From the NCBI GenBank assembly GCA_028532985.1, contig JANCIK010000013.1:1364001-1428000 (forward strand): DNA of 64,000 bases. Direction: 5' to 3'. The notes beneath the pieces are model-generated. The model had not been told where the DNA came from and searched no databases. It saw nothing but the letters and a program-made list of their open reading frames with translations. This stretch comes from Stropharia rugosoannulata. Lineage: Eukaryota > Basidiomycota > Agaricomycetes > Agaricales > Strophariaceae. A program made the position numbers and the translations under genes. Shown piece by piece: positions 11,021 through 23,999 of the stretch. Within the stretch, counting starts at the first letter, position 1. Each line of letters opens with the position of its first letter.

Positions 11021-14000
11021 CTGGCGTGCCCTCGGTTGCGCATGGCAGTCGATACAATGTGTTGTCGGTAGAACCCTGTGAATCTATCTCAGTTCCAGAC
11101 CTGCCCTCACGACTGCCTGACACGCCTAAAACCCCCCTCCCCAGACCCTTCTCCATCTCTGCACTACGCTCTCAGGCCCATGCTTGCCGTTGGGAACGTG
11201 CCCTCCCCACTCATTACACTATTGCTGCCACTCCTAGCCCCAACTCTCTTCACCTGCCGGTGGAAATTGAGACCACGGACACAGGCCAGTGTTTTCGTCT
11301 CAACCCCCTGATTGATTGTGGCGCCGACCAATGCTTCATCAATCGCAAGTACGTCCAGCAACACCGGCTGACGGAACGCCCCCTCCTGGTTCCTATTCCA
11401 GTCCACAATGTTGACGGTTCCCTCAACGAAGATGGCTCTATCACCTCAGTTGTGGAACTTATCCTTCGTTACAAGGACCACACCGAACGTGCTGTCTTCC
11501 CCGTCACCAATCTTGGACATCAGGATATGCTTCTGGGCCACGCTTGGCTCCAGGAACACAACCCTGAGGTGGACTGGAGCACCGGAGAGGTGAAGATGTC
11601 ACGGTGCCTGCGGAGATGCTCTACGTGCTGGGATGAGATCCGTGCGGAGAAGGCTCTGTTGCGTACGGAGATCAGAGCGGTCGAGGCCTGTACCCAGGGT
11701 CCCATGCCCCTCCTCATGGAGTCAGAGGATGACGACGACGAAGTCCCCGAGATGGAACTGGAGGAAGTTGAACTGCTGCCTGCTCCTAAGGATGCTTGCA
11801 GCTTATTAGAGGCCCTTCATTCTGTCTGGGAGGATGATGACAACCGGATGTTTGTGGTGTCGCTACCCCCCGAGTCTCAGTTCATTCAATCCACCTCTAC
11901 TGTGTCCCAGCGGCTTGCAGAAGCCTTTGCGTCCAACTCTGGACAGAAGGACTTCTGTGATGATGTTCCCAACCATTTGCATGACTTCGAGGATGTCTTT
12001 TCCAAGGAGGCCTTTGATGTCTTGCCGGAACGTCGGCCCTGGGATCACGCAATTGAACTTGAACTTGGAGCGACCCCCAGCAACTGCAAGGTGTACCCCA
12101 TGATGCTTCCTGAGCAGAAGGAGCTCGACATGTTCTTACAGGAGAACCTCGCCACTGGCCGCATTCGTCCCTCTAAGTCTCTGATGGTGTCCCCCGTGTT
12201 CTTCATCAAGAAGAAGGATGGTTTGCTGCGCCTCATCCAGGACTACCACGTGCTGAATGCTGTGACCATCAAGAACCGCTATCCACTTCCTCTCGTCTCT
12301 GACCTTATCCAGCAACTCTGTGGTGCTAGTTACTTCACCAAACTTGACGTGCAGTGGGGATACAATAATGTGCGCATCAAGGAGGGAGACAAGTGGAAGG
12401 CTGCGTTCCGGACGAACCGCGGTCTGTTTGAGCCTACAGTTATGTTCTTTGGTCTCACCAACTCGCCTGCCACCTTCCAGACAATGATGAACGAGATCTT
12501 CAGTGATCTCATCCTTGAAGGTGTGGTCTGTGTCTACCTGGACGACATCCTCATCTACACCAAGACCCTTGAGGAACATTGTCGGGTGACACACCTGGTC
12601 ATGGAGCGTCTCCGGCTTCATCGGCTGTATCTCAAGCCGGAGAAGTGCGAGTTCGAGAAACGCCGTATTGAGTACCTGGGGCTCATTATTTCGGAGGGCC
12701 AGGTGGAGATGGATCCCGTCAAGATCGCAGGTGTGGCGGAGTGGCCAGTACCCAAGACATGCAAGGAGGTACAGAGCTTCTTGGGCTTTGTCAACTTCTA
12801 CTGTCGCTTCATTGAGGACTTCTCTCACCACACACGTCCGCTGTTTGACCTGACATGCAAGGACACTCCGTGGTCCTGGTCCTCTGATGCTCAGGCCGCC
12901 TTTGACATGCTGCGCACTGCGGTGACCTTGGCTCCCATTCTGGCTTTCCCTCGTGATGACCTGCCCTACTGCGTCAAGGCAGACTCCTCAGACTTTGCTA
13001 CGGGCGCTGTGCTCTCCCAACAGTCCCGTGAAGATGGGAAGTGGCACCCAGTCGCTTACTACTCCAAGAGCCTCAGTCCCGTGCAGTGCAACTATGAGAT
13101 CCATGACAAGGAGATGCTGGCAGTTATCCGAGCCTTGGAGGAGTGGAGACACTTCTTGGAGGGCGCAGCTCACCCAGTGGAGATCTGGACAGATCACAAG
13201 AACCTGGAGTACTTCATGACAGCCAAGAAGCTCAACTGCAGACAGGCATGCTGGTCCCTCTACCTCTCCTGCTTCGACTTCACGCTTCGACACCGCCCTG
13301 GTCGATCCATGGGGAAGCCAGATGCCCTCTCACGACGTGCAGACCATGGAGATGGCACTGGGGACAACACTGAGATGACACTCCTCAGGCCTGCCTTCTT
13401 CGCAATCCGGGCACTTGAGGCTGTGGAGCTGGTTGGCAAAGAGAGGGATCTGCTCAAGGAGATCCGGAAAGGGAACCAGGATGGGAAGCAGGAGGAGATG
13501 GTGGTGAAGGCTGCGAAGGGCTTACTGAGCAGTGGAGCCCGCTCTGTGCGATCCTCGGAGTGGAGGATGCAAGACGGCCTCCTCAGCTTCAGGGACAAGA
13601 TTTATGTGCCCAATGACCCCAACCTACACCGCCGCATTGTCGCCTTACACCATGATTCCAAGGTGGGCGGTCATGCTGGACGCTGGAAGACACTAGAGCT
13701 TGTGTCATGCAATTACTGGTGGCCCCAGATGTCTCGGTACATCGGCCAGTATTGCAAAACCTGTGACCTCTGCCTCTGCACCAAGATCCAGCGGCACCGC
13801 CCAGTTGGCGAGCTTCACCCGCTCCCAGTTCCTGAGCGGTGCTGGTCAGTTATCAGTGTGGACTTCATCGTGGAGCTTCCCCTCTCCAATGGGCATGACA
13901 CTGTGATGAACGTGGTGGATTCAGCCTCCAAGCGAGCTCACTTCATCCCCACCACCACCACAGTTAGCGCACTTGGTGCTGCACGGCTCTACCTCTGTTA

Positions 14001-14841
14001 TGTCTGGCACCATCACGGTCTTCCTGACATTGTTCTCTCGGGCTGTGGTCCTCAGTTCATTGCAGAGTTCACCAGGGAGCTCTACCGACTGTTGGGAATC
14101 TGTCTCGCAACATCCACAGCCTACCACCCCCAGACAGATGGTCAGACCGAGCGCGTCAATATGGAGCTGGAGTAGTACCTGCGGGTCTTTGTGAACGAGC
14201 GCCAGGATGACTGGGAGGACCTCTTGCCACTGGCTGAGTTCCAATACAACAACCATGTCCACGCCTCCACCCAGCATACACCTTTCATGCTTGATACCGG
14301 ACGCCACCCTCGGATGGGCTTTGAACCCCATCAGGCCCCATCATCTCTGGAGACTGTGAACGAGTTCAAAGAGCGAATGGCCAGCACCTTGGAGGAGGCC
14401 AAGTCAGCACTGGCTAAGGCCAAAGATGACATGGCTCGCTTCTACAACCGGCGACGTGACCCTCTGCCAGTCTACAAGCCAGGTGACAAGGTCTACCTTG
14501 ATGCATCGGATATCCGCACAGCCCGCCCCTCAAAGAAGCTGTCCCATCGCCTCCTGGGTCTGTATCTCATCGAGGCAGCTGTTGGATCTCATGCCTACCG
14601 TCTCAAACTGCTGGTGTCACTCAAGCGCCTCCACCCTGTCTTCCCTGTTGTCAAGCTCACGCCATGTCTCCCTGACCCCATCCCTGGCCGTGTTGCAGCC
14701 CCTCCTCCGGAACCTGAGTTGGTGGATAACGAACTGGAGTACGAAGTTGAGGCCATCCTCAATAGTCGACTCCACCGGAACAGGCTCCAGTTCCTGGTCA
14801 AACATCAGCAAATCCGGTCATTTAGTCATAATGTGCCATAA
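11000..14841 (+). pseudogene. Gypsy Pol (PR-RT-RH-IN), stop and catalytic loss
   Basis: The open frame continues from 10861 in -1 relative to gag. Protease: L-I-D-C-G-A-D near 11316. Reverse transcriptase: T-K-L-D-V-Q-W-G-Y and Y-L-D-D-I-L-I-Y near 12535. RNase H: K-A-D-S-S-D-F-A-T-G near 12976. Integrase: an H-H-C-C zinc module (G-G-H-A-G, C-K-T-C-D-L-C), first Asp in V-D-F-I, Glu in D-G-Q-T-E-R. The second Asp region reads L-S-G-C-G-P-Q-F where S-D-x-G is expected, so integrase is probably inactive. An in-frame TAG interrupts at 14173-14175 (CAG to TAG fits). The frame then resumes and ends at the start of a chromodomain-like tail cut off near 14805. Confidence 0.85.
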
Positions 14842-15072
14842 TGCGACTGCTAAATTTATAGTGGATATAATTAGTATAATACCGGGGCTATGCTATATCA
14901 CAGTTGGATGTGCTATATAGATATAGCCTATTATTACACTGCTCTATGGATATTATATTACTATGGACACTTTTTTACTATGGCGAATTTGTTTATTATA
15001 CAAGCTACTAAGTCTACATGTTCTACAGAAAGAGTTTGGTACCAAGGTTAAGCTAGATATATTCAGTTTTAC
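14842..15072. other. AT-rich spacer, nothing recognised
   Basis: Lies between the truncated Gypsy element and the 3' end of the Plavaka pseudogene. It could contain the terminal region of either element, but I find no inverted or direct repeat to define it. Confidence 0.4.
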
Positions 15073-18000
15073 TTAGTGACGGTGTAATGATAATGCGAGA
15101 AACAGTTCTTTACTAAAGTACTTATTTAAGCAAAATTCATTAAAGTATTGCATACAGTTATACTTGGTTAAACGACGATCTGCTTCTGCTCCAAATCGTG
15201 GAATAAGCTCAACAAGCTCTCTAACCTGGTTTAATGGAAGAATGTCCCCAATCGGCTGATTATCAGTACGGTATGCTCGTTTAAGAACATACATAGACGT
15301 GCTGGGCTCTGGATATAACCCACAGGCTCTAGACTGTCCTGAAAACTGCTTATTGGCCTGTGGTACAATATCGAAGCGCATTACATATGTCAAAAATTGA
15401 TTAGTAAGCTTCGAGCTTGTTGAATTATGCCATTTTGCTTCTGGTACAATAGAGAAAATAAGGCGCACTTCAACGACTTGATGACCTGTAAGTGAATTAG
15501 CGCCTGATATCTGATATTGGTTTGTTTAGACTCAAAATACCTCTAAGCCCGCTATATGGCCATTTACAAGTGGGATCAGTATTAATGATAACAGGATCAT
15601 AGTGACCGTTTGTCCACATTCCGGTCGGTGGACCGGCATTGACCGTCCGTGACTGAAGAATGCGGTGCGGAAAGTTGTATTCCTTTGTCTGAAGGCGAAA
15701 TTTGTGCCAGACGCGGAGATAGGTGAATGGAAGGGAACAGCCACTGCTAGACATTCTTTGGCCCCCAATGTTCTGTACATGCCCATTGTCCGAAGTAGAA
15801 ACACTTCGAACAAAGTCCCCGAGAGCCTCTCGCAGATTGAATATGTTGAATAATTGCGCAACAGCATCAATCGTCAACTTGCTGACTGGCTTATGATTGA
15901 GGTGAAAGGCTGTATCAGCGATGTAAAAGGTTCGTTGAGGTAGGACATATGCAGTATTCGAAGCTGCTGCCTTAGAAAAATAATCCGCAATGGAGCGGCA
16001 TCCTGACCGCGGTAGTGCAATTATTGGTCCTTCAGCGTCCGAGTGGCATGAATTCTCACTGTCGCTTTCAGAGCCCATGCTAGACCTGCCGTGGGTTGAT
16101 TCATAAGCTGCTACTGACATATCAAATAGGCGACACTTCTCTGTGCGATCCAAATGACGGCAGATCTGGGACTCGTACTTCTGATTGTTCAACAACTTGG
16201 AAGGATTCTTGATAACATCTATGTGAGCACATTCTGTTCCATCAGCTGACCATTGCTGAGGCACCCTGTTTAATCAGATGCTTGGAACTACGCTTTGCAA
16301 AAATTTGAGTTTGGGTATACAGAAATGATCAATGGCCCGTTTTTCCCCCTACGTGCTCCAGCTCGGATGATGGCAGATTTATGGGCATGAAACTCAGATA
16401 AAGCTGCTTCTGTTTTCTGACATATTATGTCATCGATTTCCATAGACTGGGCGAAGTAGCAGAAGTCCATAAGGGCTCTGATTGCAATGACAAAGCTAGG
16501 GGATGGCACATCAGCAATAACACCCACAATATGTCGCTGAATTTCCCTATGTTCCCGGCCAGTTACCTGCTTCAGAGATGAGATACCCTCCAAAAAGTGT
16601 CGAAACCCTGTAAATGGATGCAAGACAGCAAATCGATAGTCAAGTTCTTGTGCACCAACTGCAGCAATGCACCATTTGGTGTCATGGTCCCAGAATGCTT
16701 TATGCCAATGATGTAACGGCTCTGGTGTTAGAAAGACTGATGGATCAGAGAGTGGCCAATCCGCCCAGAAGGGACGATGCACCCCATTGAGGTTAACATT
16801 GGCTGATGCCTTGAGATATGCCGTTAAGTTCCAAGGATTGACGTGTTCTTCAAGACCATGAAGTTGGGTTATAGTAGTCGAACCTAAACGAGGTTCATGA
16901 CAGAAATTGTTGCCCAATTGATGATACATTGCCATTGTGACCGATGAGCTTGACAAGATGACACCTGCAAGAAGAGTTGACTCTGGAGTGTCCACAATAT
17001 AGGCTGCTAAGGGGGTAAAGCAGTAACGTCAGAAGCCCAAGGGATCCGACATCATTATGCCGATACAAGCAGCTGTTTTCAATGGCCGCAGAACAAAATC
17101 GAGACATTCATGTACCAGCCGATCTCCAAGTAAGCCGCGGCACCGCTTCTTGTGGTGAATAAATTTTGGTACAGGTAGAAGAGCCAAGAGAAGGAATGCA
17201 TGATTCGAAGCCTTCATGCGGAAATTCATATTGATATTTGCCAGACTAATAAGAAGGGGATGAGCAATTCTATTGCCCGTCATCAATGATATATTGGTTT
17301 TATCCGATGACAACACAGTCCCTAAGATAGTCACACCCTCTGGTAAAGTATTCTGTATAGCAGTTGTGGGATTATTGTATGAGACGGATAATGAGAGTTA
17401 TAACTCACCTGCATATTCCAAGCTGCGTCACCTGTCAACCACTCTGTATAAACTCGCATGACTCCTTCGGCTACTCGAAATATTTGAAGGGGGTGGAACT
17501 CAATATATTTCGCAATAATTGGGGAACTCATAAACACTTCCAAGCACTCAATGGGGTCGCGGTAGTATAAATCCAGAGGATGCTTTGTTGGGAATACCGT
17601 TTTCCACGGCTGAAACTTCCACAGAGGTCCTGGCGGCAGCATTTCGACATGATTTCGAAGATCCTTTGCTGTCCGAAATGAAAGTCCCATATGTTGCACC
17701 TATCAGAATCATCAGAATATTATAATACGGAGAGGGAATAAACATACAAGCTCCAATTTAAGAAATACATTAATAGACTCTTGACTCAGCCCAGAGTTCA
17801 GAAGATAAGACACAAGTTGCCATTCACCTCATGAGGCAAATGGATAGTATATGCATGTCTCTTGTTGAGCTTGGTGAAACCGATCGTTGGCAGAGTTGTC
17901 AGACGGTGTGTTCCCCCTTCCGTAGACTGACGGAGGTTTTGGATGCTTCTTGGTGATAAAGGGTCCGGTTGAAGCAGGGGATGGGAAATTATGCACAGGA

Positions 18001-18266
18001 GGTTGAACTTCAGCGAAGTCTTCCTCCGTCGACATCATGCTATTCTGCTCTGGTACGGGGTACTCTGGGTCCTCGGTTTCTTCATCTAGAATATCATCGT
18101 TCTCTGGTTCAGTAAGGGGGGATGCATGGGTTGCTAGGGACATAGCAATGTCCATACACTCTTGGAAATGTGTGAGACAGGATGAGACTGGTTGATTGAG
18201 ATGATTAAGAAGATTCGATTGGTTCTTGAACTTTTTGGAGCATCGAGGACAGAATACAGGCAGCAT
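15073..18266 (-). pseudogene. Plavaka-type transposase, decayed
   Basis: The order of conserved blocks fits Plavaka transposases of basidiomycetes. An N-terminal C2H2 finger (F-C-P-R-C-S-K-K-F with a distal H/C pair, exon from 18266) leads to P-G-P-L-W-K and D-P-I-E-C-L-E (exon 17409-17699), then T-I-L-G-T-V-L-S-S-D-K-T (from 17337). After that come P-E-P-L-H-H-W-H-K and E-F-H-A-H-K, then Q-W-S-A-D-G-T-E and S-Q-I-C-R-H-L-D-R (near 16250-16150), and a terminal R-L-I-F-S-I-V-P exon (15073-15485; intron 15486-15540). In-frame TGA codons at 17829-17831, 17029-17031 and 16274-16276, plus a frameshift near 16335, disable it. Each TGA can be explained by CGA to TGA. No terminal repeats were identified. 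Confidence 0.8.
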
Positions 18267-19419
18267 CTACAAGAAAAGAATTTCCGGCAGGACTGCAGGG
18301 TGATTGAATGCTAAAGGCTCGACAAGAACAAGACATGGTCAATGTTGTGCGGAACAGAGTTGACCGTGGGATCATGTATATTCATGAAGCTGCGAAGCGC
18401 TAACTGCAGAAAATTTATGTTTTGTGGTGTCTCTTTGCAATGAGTTCTAAGGGTTATAGATATTGCATAAAGAGGCAGGGCGTGTATAGAATTTCAGAAG
18501 ATTAAATTATGTTTACAAGCATTGTATGATATGGTTGCTAGCGTACTTAAATATAAATTTACAAAAAGGTATAATAGAACATTAAGAAATTTGGCCGCCT
18601 CCAGAACATATGGTAATACATACAGCCGTGGCTGCAGTGGCGTGCCTTGCACAAGCCATAGATGGCCGTCATCGTTATCTGCAGGTTCCACGTTACTCTA
18701 AGAACGTTAAGTTCAGCTGATATACTAACTGGAGTTCATCTTCCGTGCATCTGGGCCATTGTTGTCCACTTGAGAGTCCCTTGCAACTGCTGCAAAGGTC
18801 GTATGTGCTACAGGCCAATTTTGAAGGTGAGTAACAGGGAGACTAATTCAGATATGGCAAATACTTACCTTCATTCTTTACGGTTAGCTGGACACACAAT
18901 TGAACCCATACCGAACGTTACGTGGCATGGTACTACTCTATAATATGGAGTGAGTGAATGACAAATGCAGCCTGCCAGACTCTTACTGCGACCATTGAGC
19001 TTGATGTGTCAATGAAGATTCGTCCTCTTCCAGTCCTTGCTTGCATCCACAGTTATCTTGTTTGGCAGGGTGCTCTGGCTCTTAGACAGTGGGCACGAGG
19101 CGTCCACTTCATTTGGCGGTTCAGTGAATTCGCTGATTGTTGGGACTGTGAAGTTACCTCAGGCCTGAACTCTGAGAGACAATGTTCCTTGAAGACTTGA
19201 AGTTGCTGCCGCAGTGCAGATGCAATACAAGAACAGGAAGGAAGGATGAGTGGTTGAGTGCACAGTGATCTGGGCAGCATGATAAGTCACGCAAGGCGCA
19301 ATCTATATCCTGATTTGCTTGTGCATGATCCCTATTGCTCCCTAAAACCGCCCATAACCGATTACCAAGTCCGTTCGTTATGCCATTGTACCTAGATGAG
19401 AACGATCATCAGGAAAAAC
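18267..19419. other. no gene seen
   Basis: Several short ORFs on both strands have no recognisable content, conserved motifs or plausible splice pattern. It may include the 5' flank of the Plavaka element. Confidence 0.4.
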
Positions 19420-20105
19420 ACTTTTTTGAAAAAAGTCTTTTAATTTTTCAAAAAGACTTAAAAAGACTTAAAAAGACCCCAGGAGACCTGGGTCTCTAGG
19501 AGACTTAAAAAGCAAAGTCTCCAGGTATTAAAGTTAAAAAGACATTAAAAAGACTTTATGAAGCAATAAAAGACAATAAAAAGTGTACTTTAAGACATCA
19601 CAGTTCTTTAAAAAAAGCAAAAAAAAAGTAATTTAAAGCGCTCTTGAAGCAATCAAAAGACATCAAGTGCTTCAAATAAAGTATAATAAAAGACCTTGCT
19701 AAACATTTAAAAGATATAAAAAAACCACATTAATACATTATCAGGCATATTTAAAGATCCTAAAAGATTCAAACAAGGTCTTTATATAGCATATTAATAG
19801 CTTTTGTAGACACTAAGAGAAACAAATAAACCCACTTAAAGATATAAAGGCACAACATAATGTCTTTTTTTAAAAAATATAAACATTTTTAGAGCTTTAG
19901 AAAGACCTAAAAGAGTACAAAAGAAGACTCTTGTGATATCTCGTAGTATCTTTAAAACACTTCTCTATAGCACATTAGCAACCTTAGAAAGCTATTTAGA
20001 GATCTTATGAGACTTTGCAATCGCTCAAAATAGTGTATTAATTGTAGCCTTTTATCTAAAATAAGTATACGAGGAATCAAAAGAACGATTATAAAAGAAG
20101 GCATT
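19420..20105. repeat. AAAAGAC-rich low-complexity region
   Basis: Dense irregular repeats of aaaaagact, aaagtcttt and aaaagacat on both strands, with a small inverted ccaggagacc/gggtctcc pair near 19476-19500. It resembles the subterminal repeat zones of DNA transposons. The element it belongs to cannot be named, though the nearest candidate is Plavaka. Confidence 0.5.
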
Positions 20106-20133
20106 ATAAAAGAAGGCTAGATAACAGTATAAA

Positions 20134-20563
20134 CTACAAATCCAGTGGTAATGCTGGCTCTGCCTCTGGTAGTACTGGTATAGTCGCATTCAAAGTTCCG
20201 AAATCAAAATCTGCTAAATCATCTGTTTCGTCATACCCAATAAACATATCTGACGAGCTATAAACATAATTAGTAAGGGAAAAAACCAGCGAACAAATTA
20301 AACCTACCATAGCTGTTGGAAAGCATCTTGCCTCCACTTTAAAGCCCATCCACTAGACTTCTGCTCGAGAACCATCCAGTTACCCATATGGCGACTATAT
20401 CTATAGCAATATGATTAGTAGTGCAAGGTAATAAGTAATAGCAGAAGCACTGTACAAAACTCTAATAGTCATTTCGTCAAAATTCTTCCGACTCTTTGTA
20501 CCATGGCCTTCCTTGAGCTCTTGTAATGAATGCTCCATCTAAACCAATTGTGAGTAAGGATAG
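20134..20563 (-). other. possible 3' exon fragment of an unknown gene
   Basis: The minus strand has a W-R-Q-D-A-F-Q-Q-L segment near 20320 and an acidic tail (G-Y-D-E-T-D-D-L-A-D-F-D-F-G-T-L, stop at 20134) that could be exons of one gene. The phases I tried do not join cleanly. The KDZ transposon begins at 20564 and may have truncated it. Low confidence. Confidence 0.2.
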
Positions 20564-21027
20564 CACATAGGACAGTGCCTGGGTACCGTAATCTATAGTG
20601 CTACAGTGAACTATTATTATACCGTAGATCACGGAGTTATTTTGAGCCATTGCAGAACTAGTATACTACTGTGTCACACGGGACTAATAGCTTTCTAGTA
20701 TATTACCGTGTTTTACGGGGCCATTGTCGACAAATGGTGATGGTCGTCAGGGCAAGATCAACCGGCGGTTCTCTATGTCGAGCAGCGGTGTCAAATGGCA
20801 GATGGGCTGTGCTAGACCGGCGATTTCGATCGTTGACCGGCGCTATTCAAATTCAATATACTACTATTTTTCAGGGGACCAGTGTGAGGCTAGTATATTA
20901 CCGTGGTTCATGGCTGATTTTGAACAAATGATTGTATGAAAACCGGCGGTGCATGATGAGAATCGCCGGTCTGGAATAATAAATGGTATGGGACCATAAA
21001 TTAATATACTACTATACATCACGGGAC
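20564..21027 (+). repeat. KDZ left terminal inverted repeat, 464 bp
   Basis: Inverted copy of 36637-37100 with no net indel. It contains repeated agtatattaccgtg modules and several CCGGCGG-type motifs in inverted pairs (ACCGGCGGT...TCGCCGGT). Confidence 0.95.
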
Positions 21028-21320
21028 CAGTGTGAGGCTATTATATTACCGTGGTTCATGGCTGATTTTGAACTAATGATTGTATGAAAACCGGCGGTGG
21101 ACGCTGAGAATCGCCGGTCTGGGATAATGAATGGTCTGGGACCATAAATTAAGATACTCCTATACATCTGTGAGTCTGGTATATTACAATGGTATATGGG
21201 CTCATGTTGCACATATGATTGTTGGAAATTGGAAACCAGAGGTGTTGTATACATCGCCGGTCTCAGGTGATCAATGTTCATACTCATGAAATGAATATAC
21301 TACTATGCATAATGGGACCG
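20876..21320 (+). repeat. subterminal tandem repeat, about 148-bp period
   Basis: Units start at the ggaccagtgtgaggct boxes at 20876 and 21024 (spacing 148 bp). A third, degenerate unit starts near 21165. Each good unit contains one ACCGGCGGT and, about 20 bp on, an inverted TCGCCGGTC. The first unit lies inside the TIR and the others just inside it, so the left end has more copies than the right. A role as transposase-binding sites is inferred. Confidence 0.75.
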
Positions 21321-21748
21321 TTGCAAGTGTAGTATATGACTATTAGCCAGCATAATAACAATATTATAGACCATTACAATTGAGGCCATACCTGCCCAGA
21401 TTATCGTACAACAATATTATGCACCGCCGGTCTAACTGAGACCGGCGATGTGTTTTGGCTAAAGGTATATACCTAATTATTATGCTATGGTAGCCCACAC
21501 CAGTGACAAATTTTATATAAAAATGCACATTATTGATATGCACCGGCGGTTTTACTAAGACCGGCGATGTCCAGATGTTGCCTTTGGTTTTGAAAAGCTG
21601 AAGTCTGTTGATTGCTTTGCGTGGGAATGTTGACTATTATTTGTAGATGGTTGAACTTTATAATAGCGCACAGCCATCAACGGAACATTTCTCTTCTCTC
21701 CCACACCCCGCGTCCTCTTCTTCTCAATAATTCCCTTTACCTTTCTTC

Positions 21749-23993
21749 ATGGCTTTGTCTCACAGCAACCTTGAAATCCGAGACGCAATCGTCGCATTCC
21801 ATCACGACTGTGTGCGAATTTGGGAGGGAGGGAGCCAACTGTTTTTGAAGGAGAGGTCCAGACTTTGGAAGTCCTTGGTGAGTTTTTTTGTTACATGTTC
21901 TATGTTTAGTTTACTGACCATTCATTAACAATAGGTTGAACTTCAAGTCCGCAAGCAGTCGGCTGCTGGGTGCACTGTAGGGCTCACGCTCTACAACTAT
22001 GTGCGCAAGCTGTTGTCCAAGGACGCGAATTCCGATGGCCGAGACGCAGACAACGTGCGCTGGGACGCATTCAAGGAGATGGTGGAGACGGGGCTATACG
22101 TCCTACGGAGGCAGGAGCAGGGGAAGGTGGAAGTGGATATAGGCAGCATGCCTATCATTGGTGAGTAATAAATATTATAACCTTTTGTTCATTTCTGACA
22201 CATTCTTAGTCAATCGACCGGCGACTGTCGGGGTGAAGCCTGCACCGCCGGTCAAGGCTGCACCGGCGGCCAAAGCAACAGAGGCGAAGAAGGCCTCCCC
22301 ACCCCCCCCTGCGCCTGCCTCTCCCCCTCCCGCACCACCTGCCCCTGTCGCCGCCAAGGCGAAGTCATCGAAAATCGCGACACGGGAGAAGACACCGTCC
22401 CCCACGGGCGCACACCCAGCAGCGTTCAAAGACGTTGTTGAGGTCGTCGTGGCGCTGCCTTTGCAGAAGGTGCCGAAGCAGAAGAAGGCGAAGGCGACCG
22501 CCGGTGTCAAGGCCAGCGAGAAGGAGGCCACTGTCAAGCCCAAGGCCAAGAATGCGAAGGGGCCAGCCACCAGGCCGCCGGTGGCTGGCCCGTCTAGACA
22601 ACCGGCGGCAACAAAATCGCATGAATTCGTCGTGGACACGGACGATGAAAGCGAATACGAGGACGACGAGGACGAGGAGGAAGAGGTACAGCGTCCCACG
22701 AAGAAGGGCAAGGGCAAGGCAACCCAGAGCGAGCCAGAGGCGAGGACAGCAGCGTCGAGGAAATCGAGGCAAGTGGACGATGACAGCGAGTCCGATGGGA
22801 AACCGGCGGCCAAGGGCAAGGGGAAGGCACGCGCGCGATCTACCGCGTCTAAGGGGCGGATGCCCGCCGATTGCTACAAGACCAAGACGCCTTGTTGGTC
22901 TTGTATCAATCGCGGCACACCCTGCTACGTCGAGTCCCCGGAGCATGAGAAGGAAATGCGGGAGAACCCCGTCAGGGCTTGTAGTACATGTCAATACATG
23001 TACAAGAAGCCCTGCCTCAAGACGCCGGGCGCCATGACACTGGCCGACAAAGTCGCCCCCTGGGACCACCACCTGAGTCGCTACGTCGACGAGGACCGCA
23101 AGAAAGTCTTCGCGGACGCCGAGAACGTCGGGGACGTCATTATGATGACGTTGGAGCAAACGCGAGTGATCACCTGCAACGTCGAGCGTGGATTCGACGA
23201 CGCGACAACAGACGTTCGGGCGCTCCAGCGCCAGAACCAGGAGCTCTCGAAGACGCTCGAGAAGACAACGGAGGCGGTCGAGGAACTGACGACGATACGG
23301 GCTGATGCGCAGGACCTGACAGACAAGGTCCAGGAGTTGAAGGTGGTGGTTGAGGGGCATGGGCGAGCCCTGACGGAGTTGATGGAGGGACAGCGGGCTC
23401 TGAGGAGCCTGCTGGAGCAGGTCATTGCACAGACGTCACGGCCGAAGTCAAGGTCAATGACGCCGTTCGACATCCAAGTCCCTCGGAAGACGCCACCGCC
23501 GGTGTCGACTGGACCGCCGGCCCCCACTCCCCCTCCTTTATCGCCTTCACCGGTCCCGCACCGTCCACCTGCCCTGTCTCCATCCCCTGCCCATTCCCCT
23601 TCGCCTGTCCCTTCTCGCCCACCTGCCCCCTCCGCCCAAGATCTCATCGAGGTGCGCACACCGCCTCCTGAGTCCCCAGAACACGAAGAAGAAGACGAGG
23701 AGAACGTGGGCACTGACAGCGACACGCCTATGGTCGTGGCTGCAGAGTCGCCCACCGAGCAGGGGGATGGGAAGGCTGAGGGGGGAGACAATGACGAGGG
23801 CGCCAGCGAGGAGGATGAGCTGGACTCGGTGTCGCAGGTTGAGGCGCCTGTGAAGAAGACGAGGAGTCAGAGGGGGAAGGGTGGAGGAAAGAGCAAGACA
23901 GCAGGGACGACCGCCGGTGCCAAGCGAGGGAATGAGGGTGAGGAGAACGAGGAGCCACCGGCGAAGCGCACTCGCACCAAAGGCCGCCGGTGA
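21749..23993 (+). CDS. KDZ-element gene A: Cys-cluster, Pro-rich, coiled-coil protein
   Basis: Three exons (21749-21877, 21935-22160, 22210-23993) give 712 aa, with introns GTGAGT..ATAG and GTGAGT..TTAG in matching phases. Residues 118-335 are low-complexity Ala/Pro/Lys with acidic blocks. Residues about 338-391 hold a compact Cys cluster (C-Y-K-T-K-T-P-C-W-S-C, R-G-T-P-C, then C-S-T-C and K-K-P-C) of the kind that binds zinc. Residues about 446-524 form a predicted coiled coil (L-Q-R-Q-N-Q-E-L-S-K-T-L-E). Ser-Pro repeats and a basic C-terminus (K-R-T-R-T-K-G-R-R) follow. It probably acts in the nucleus and binds DNA; this is inferred. It is the outermost left gene and starts about 720 bp inside the TIR. 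Its coding sequence is rich in the CCGGCGG heptamer. Confidence 0.8.
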
Positions 23994-23999
23994 CATCCT

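Noticed and set aside
12136..12831. 231-aa minus-strand ORF opposite Gypsy RT
   Set aside because: Shadow of the RT/RNase H frame; no motif.
20660..21320. Resemblance of the agtatattac boxes in the KDZ subterminal repeats to the VANDAL motif
   Set aside because: The sequences are not the same and the organisms are unrelated. I use VANDAL only as an analogy for the heptamer system.
22175..23791. Long antisense and alternate-frame ORFs over KDZ gene A
   Set aside because: They are shadows of a GC-rich, low-complexity coding exon. The plus-strand model has introns with matching phases and a coherent domain order.
22201..23990. Explaining the heptamer as a by-product of GC-rich coding sequence
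   Set aside because: The motif is equally frequent in AT-rich introns, spacers and TIRs of the element, and rare in GC-rich neighbours such as 9800-14800 and 37136-39222.
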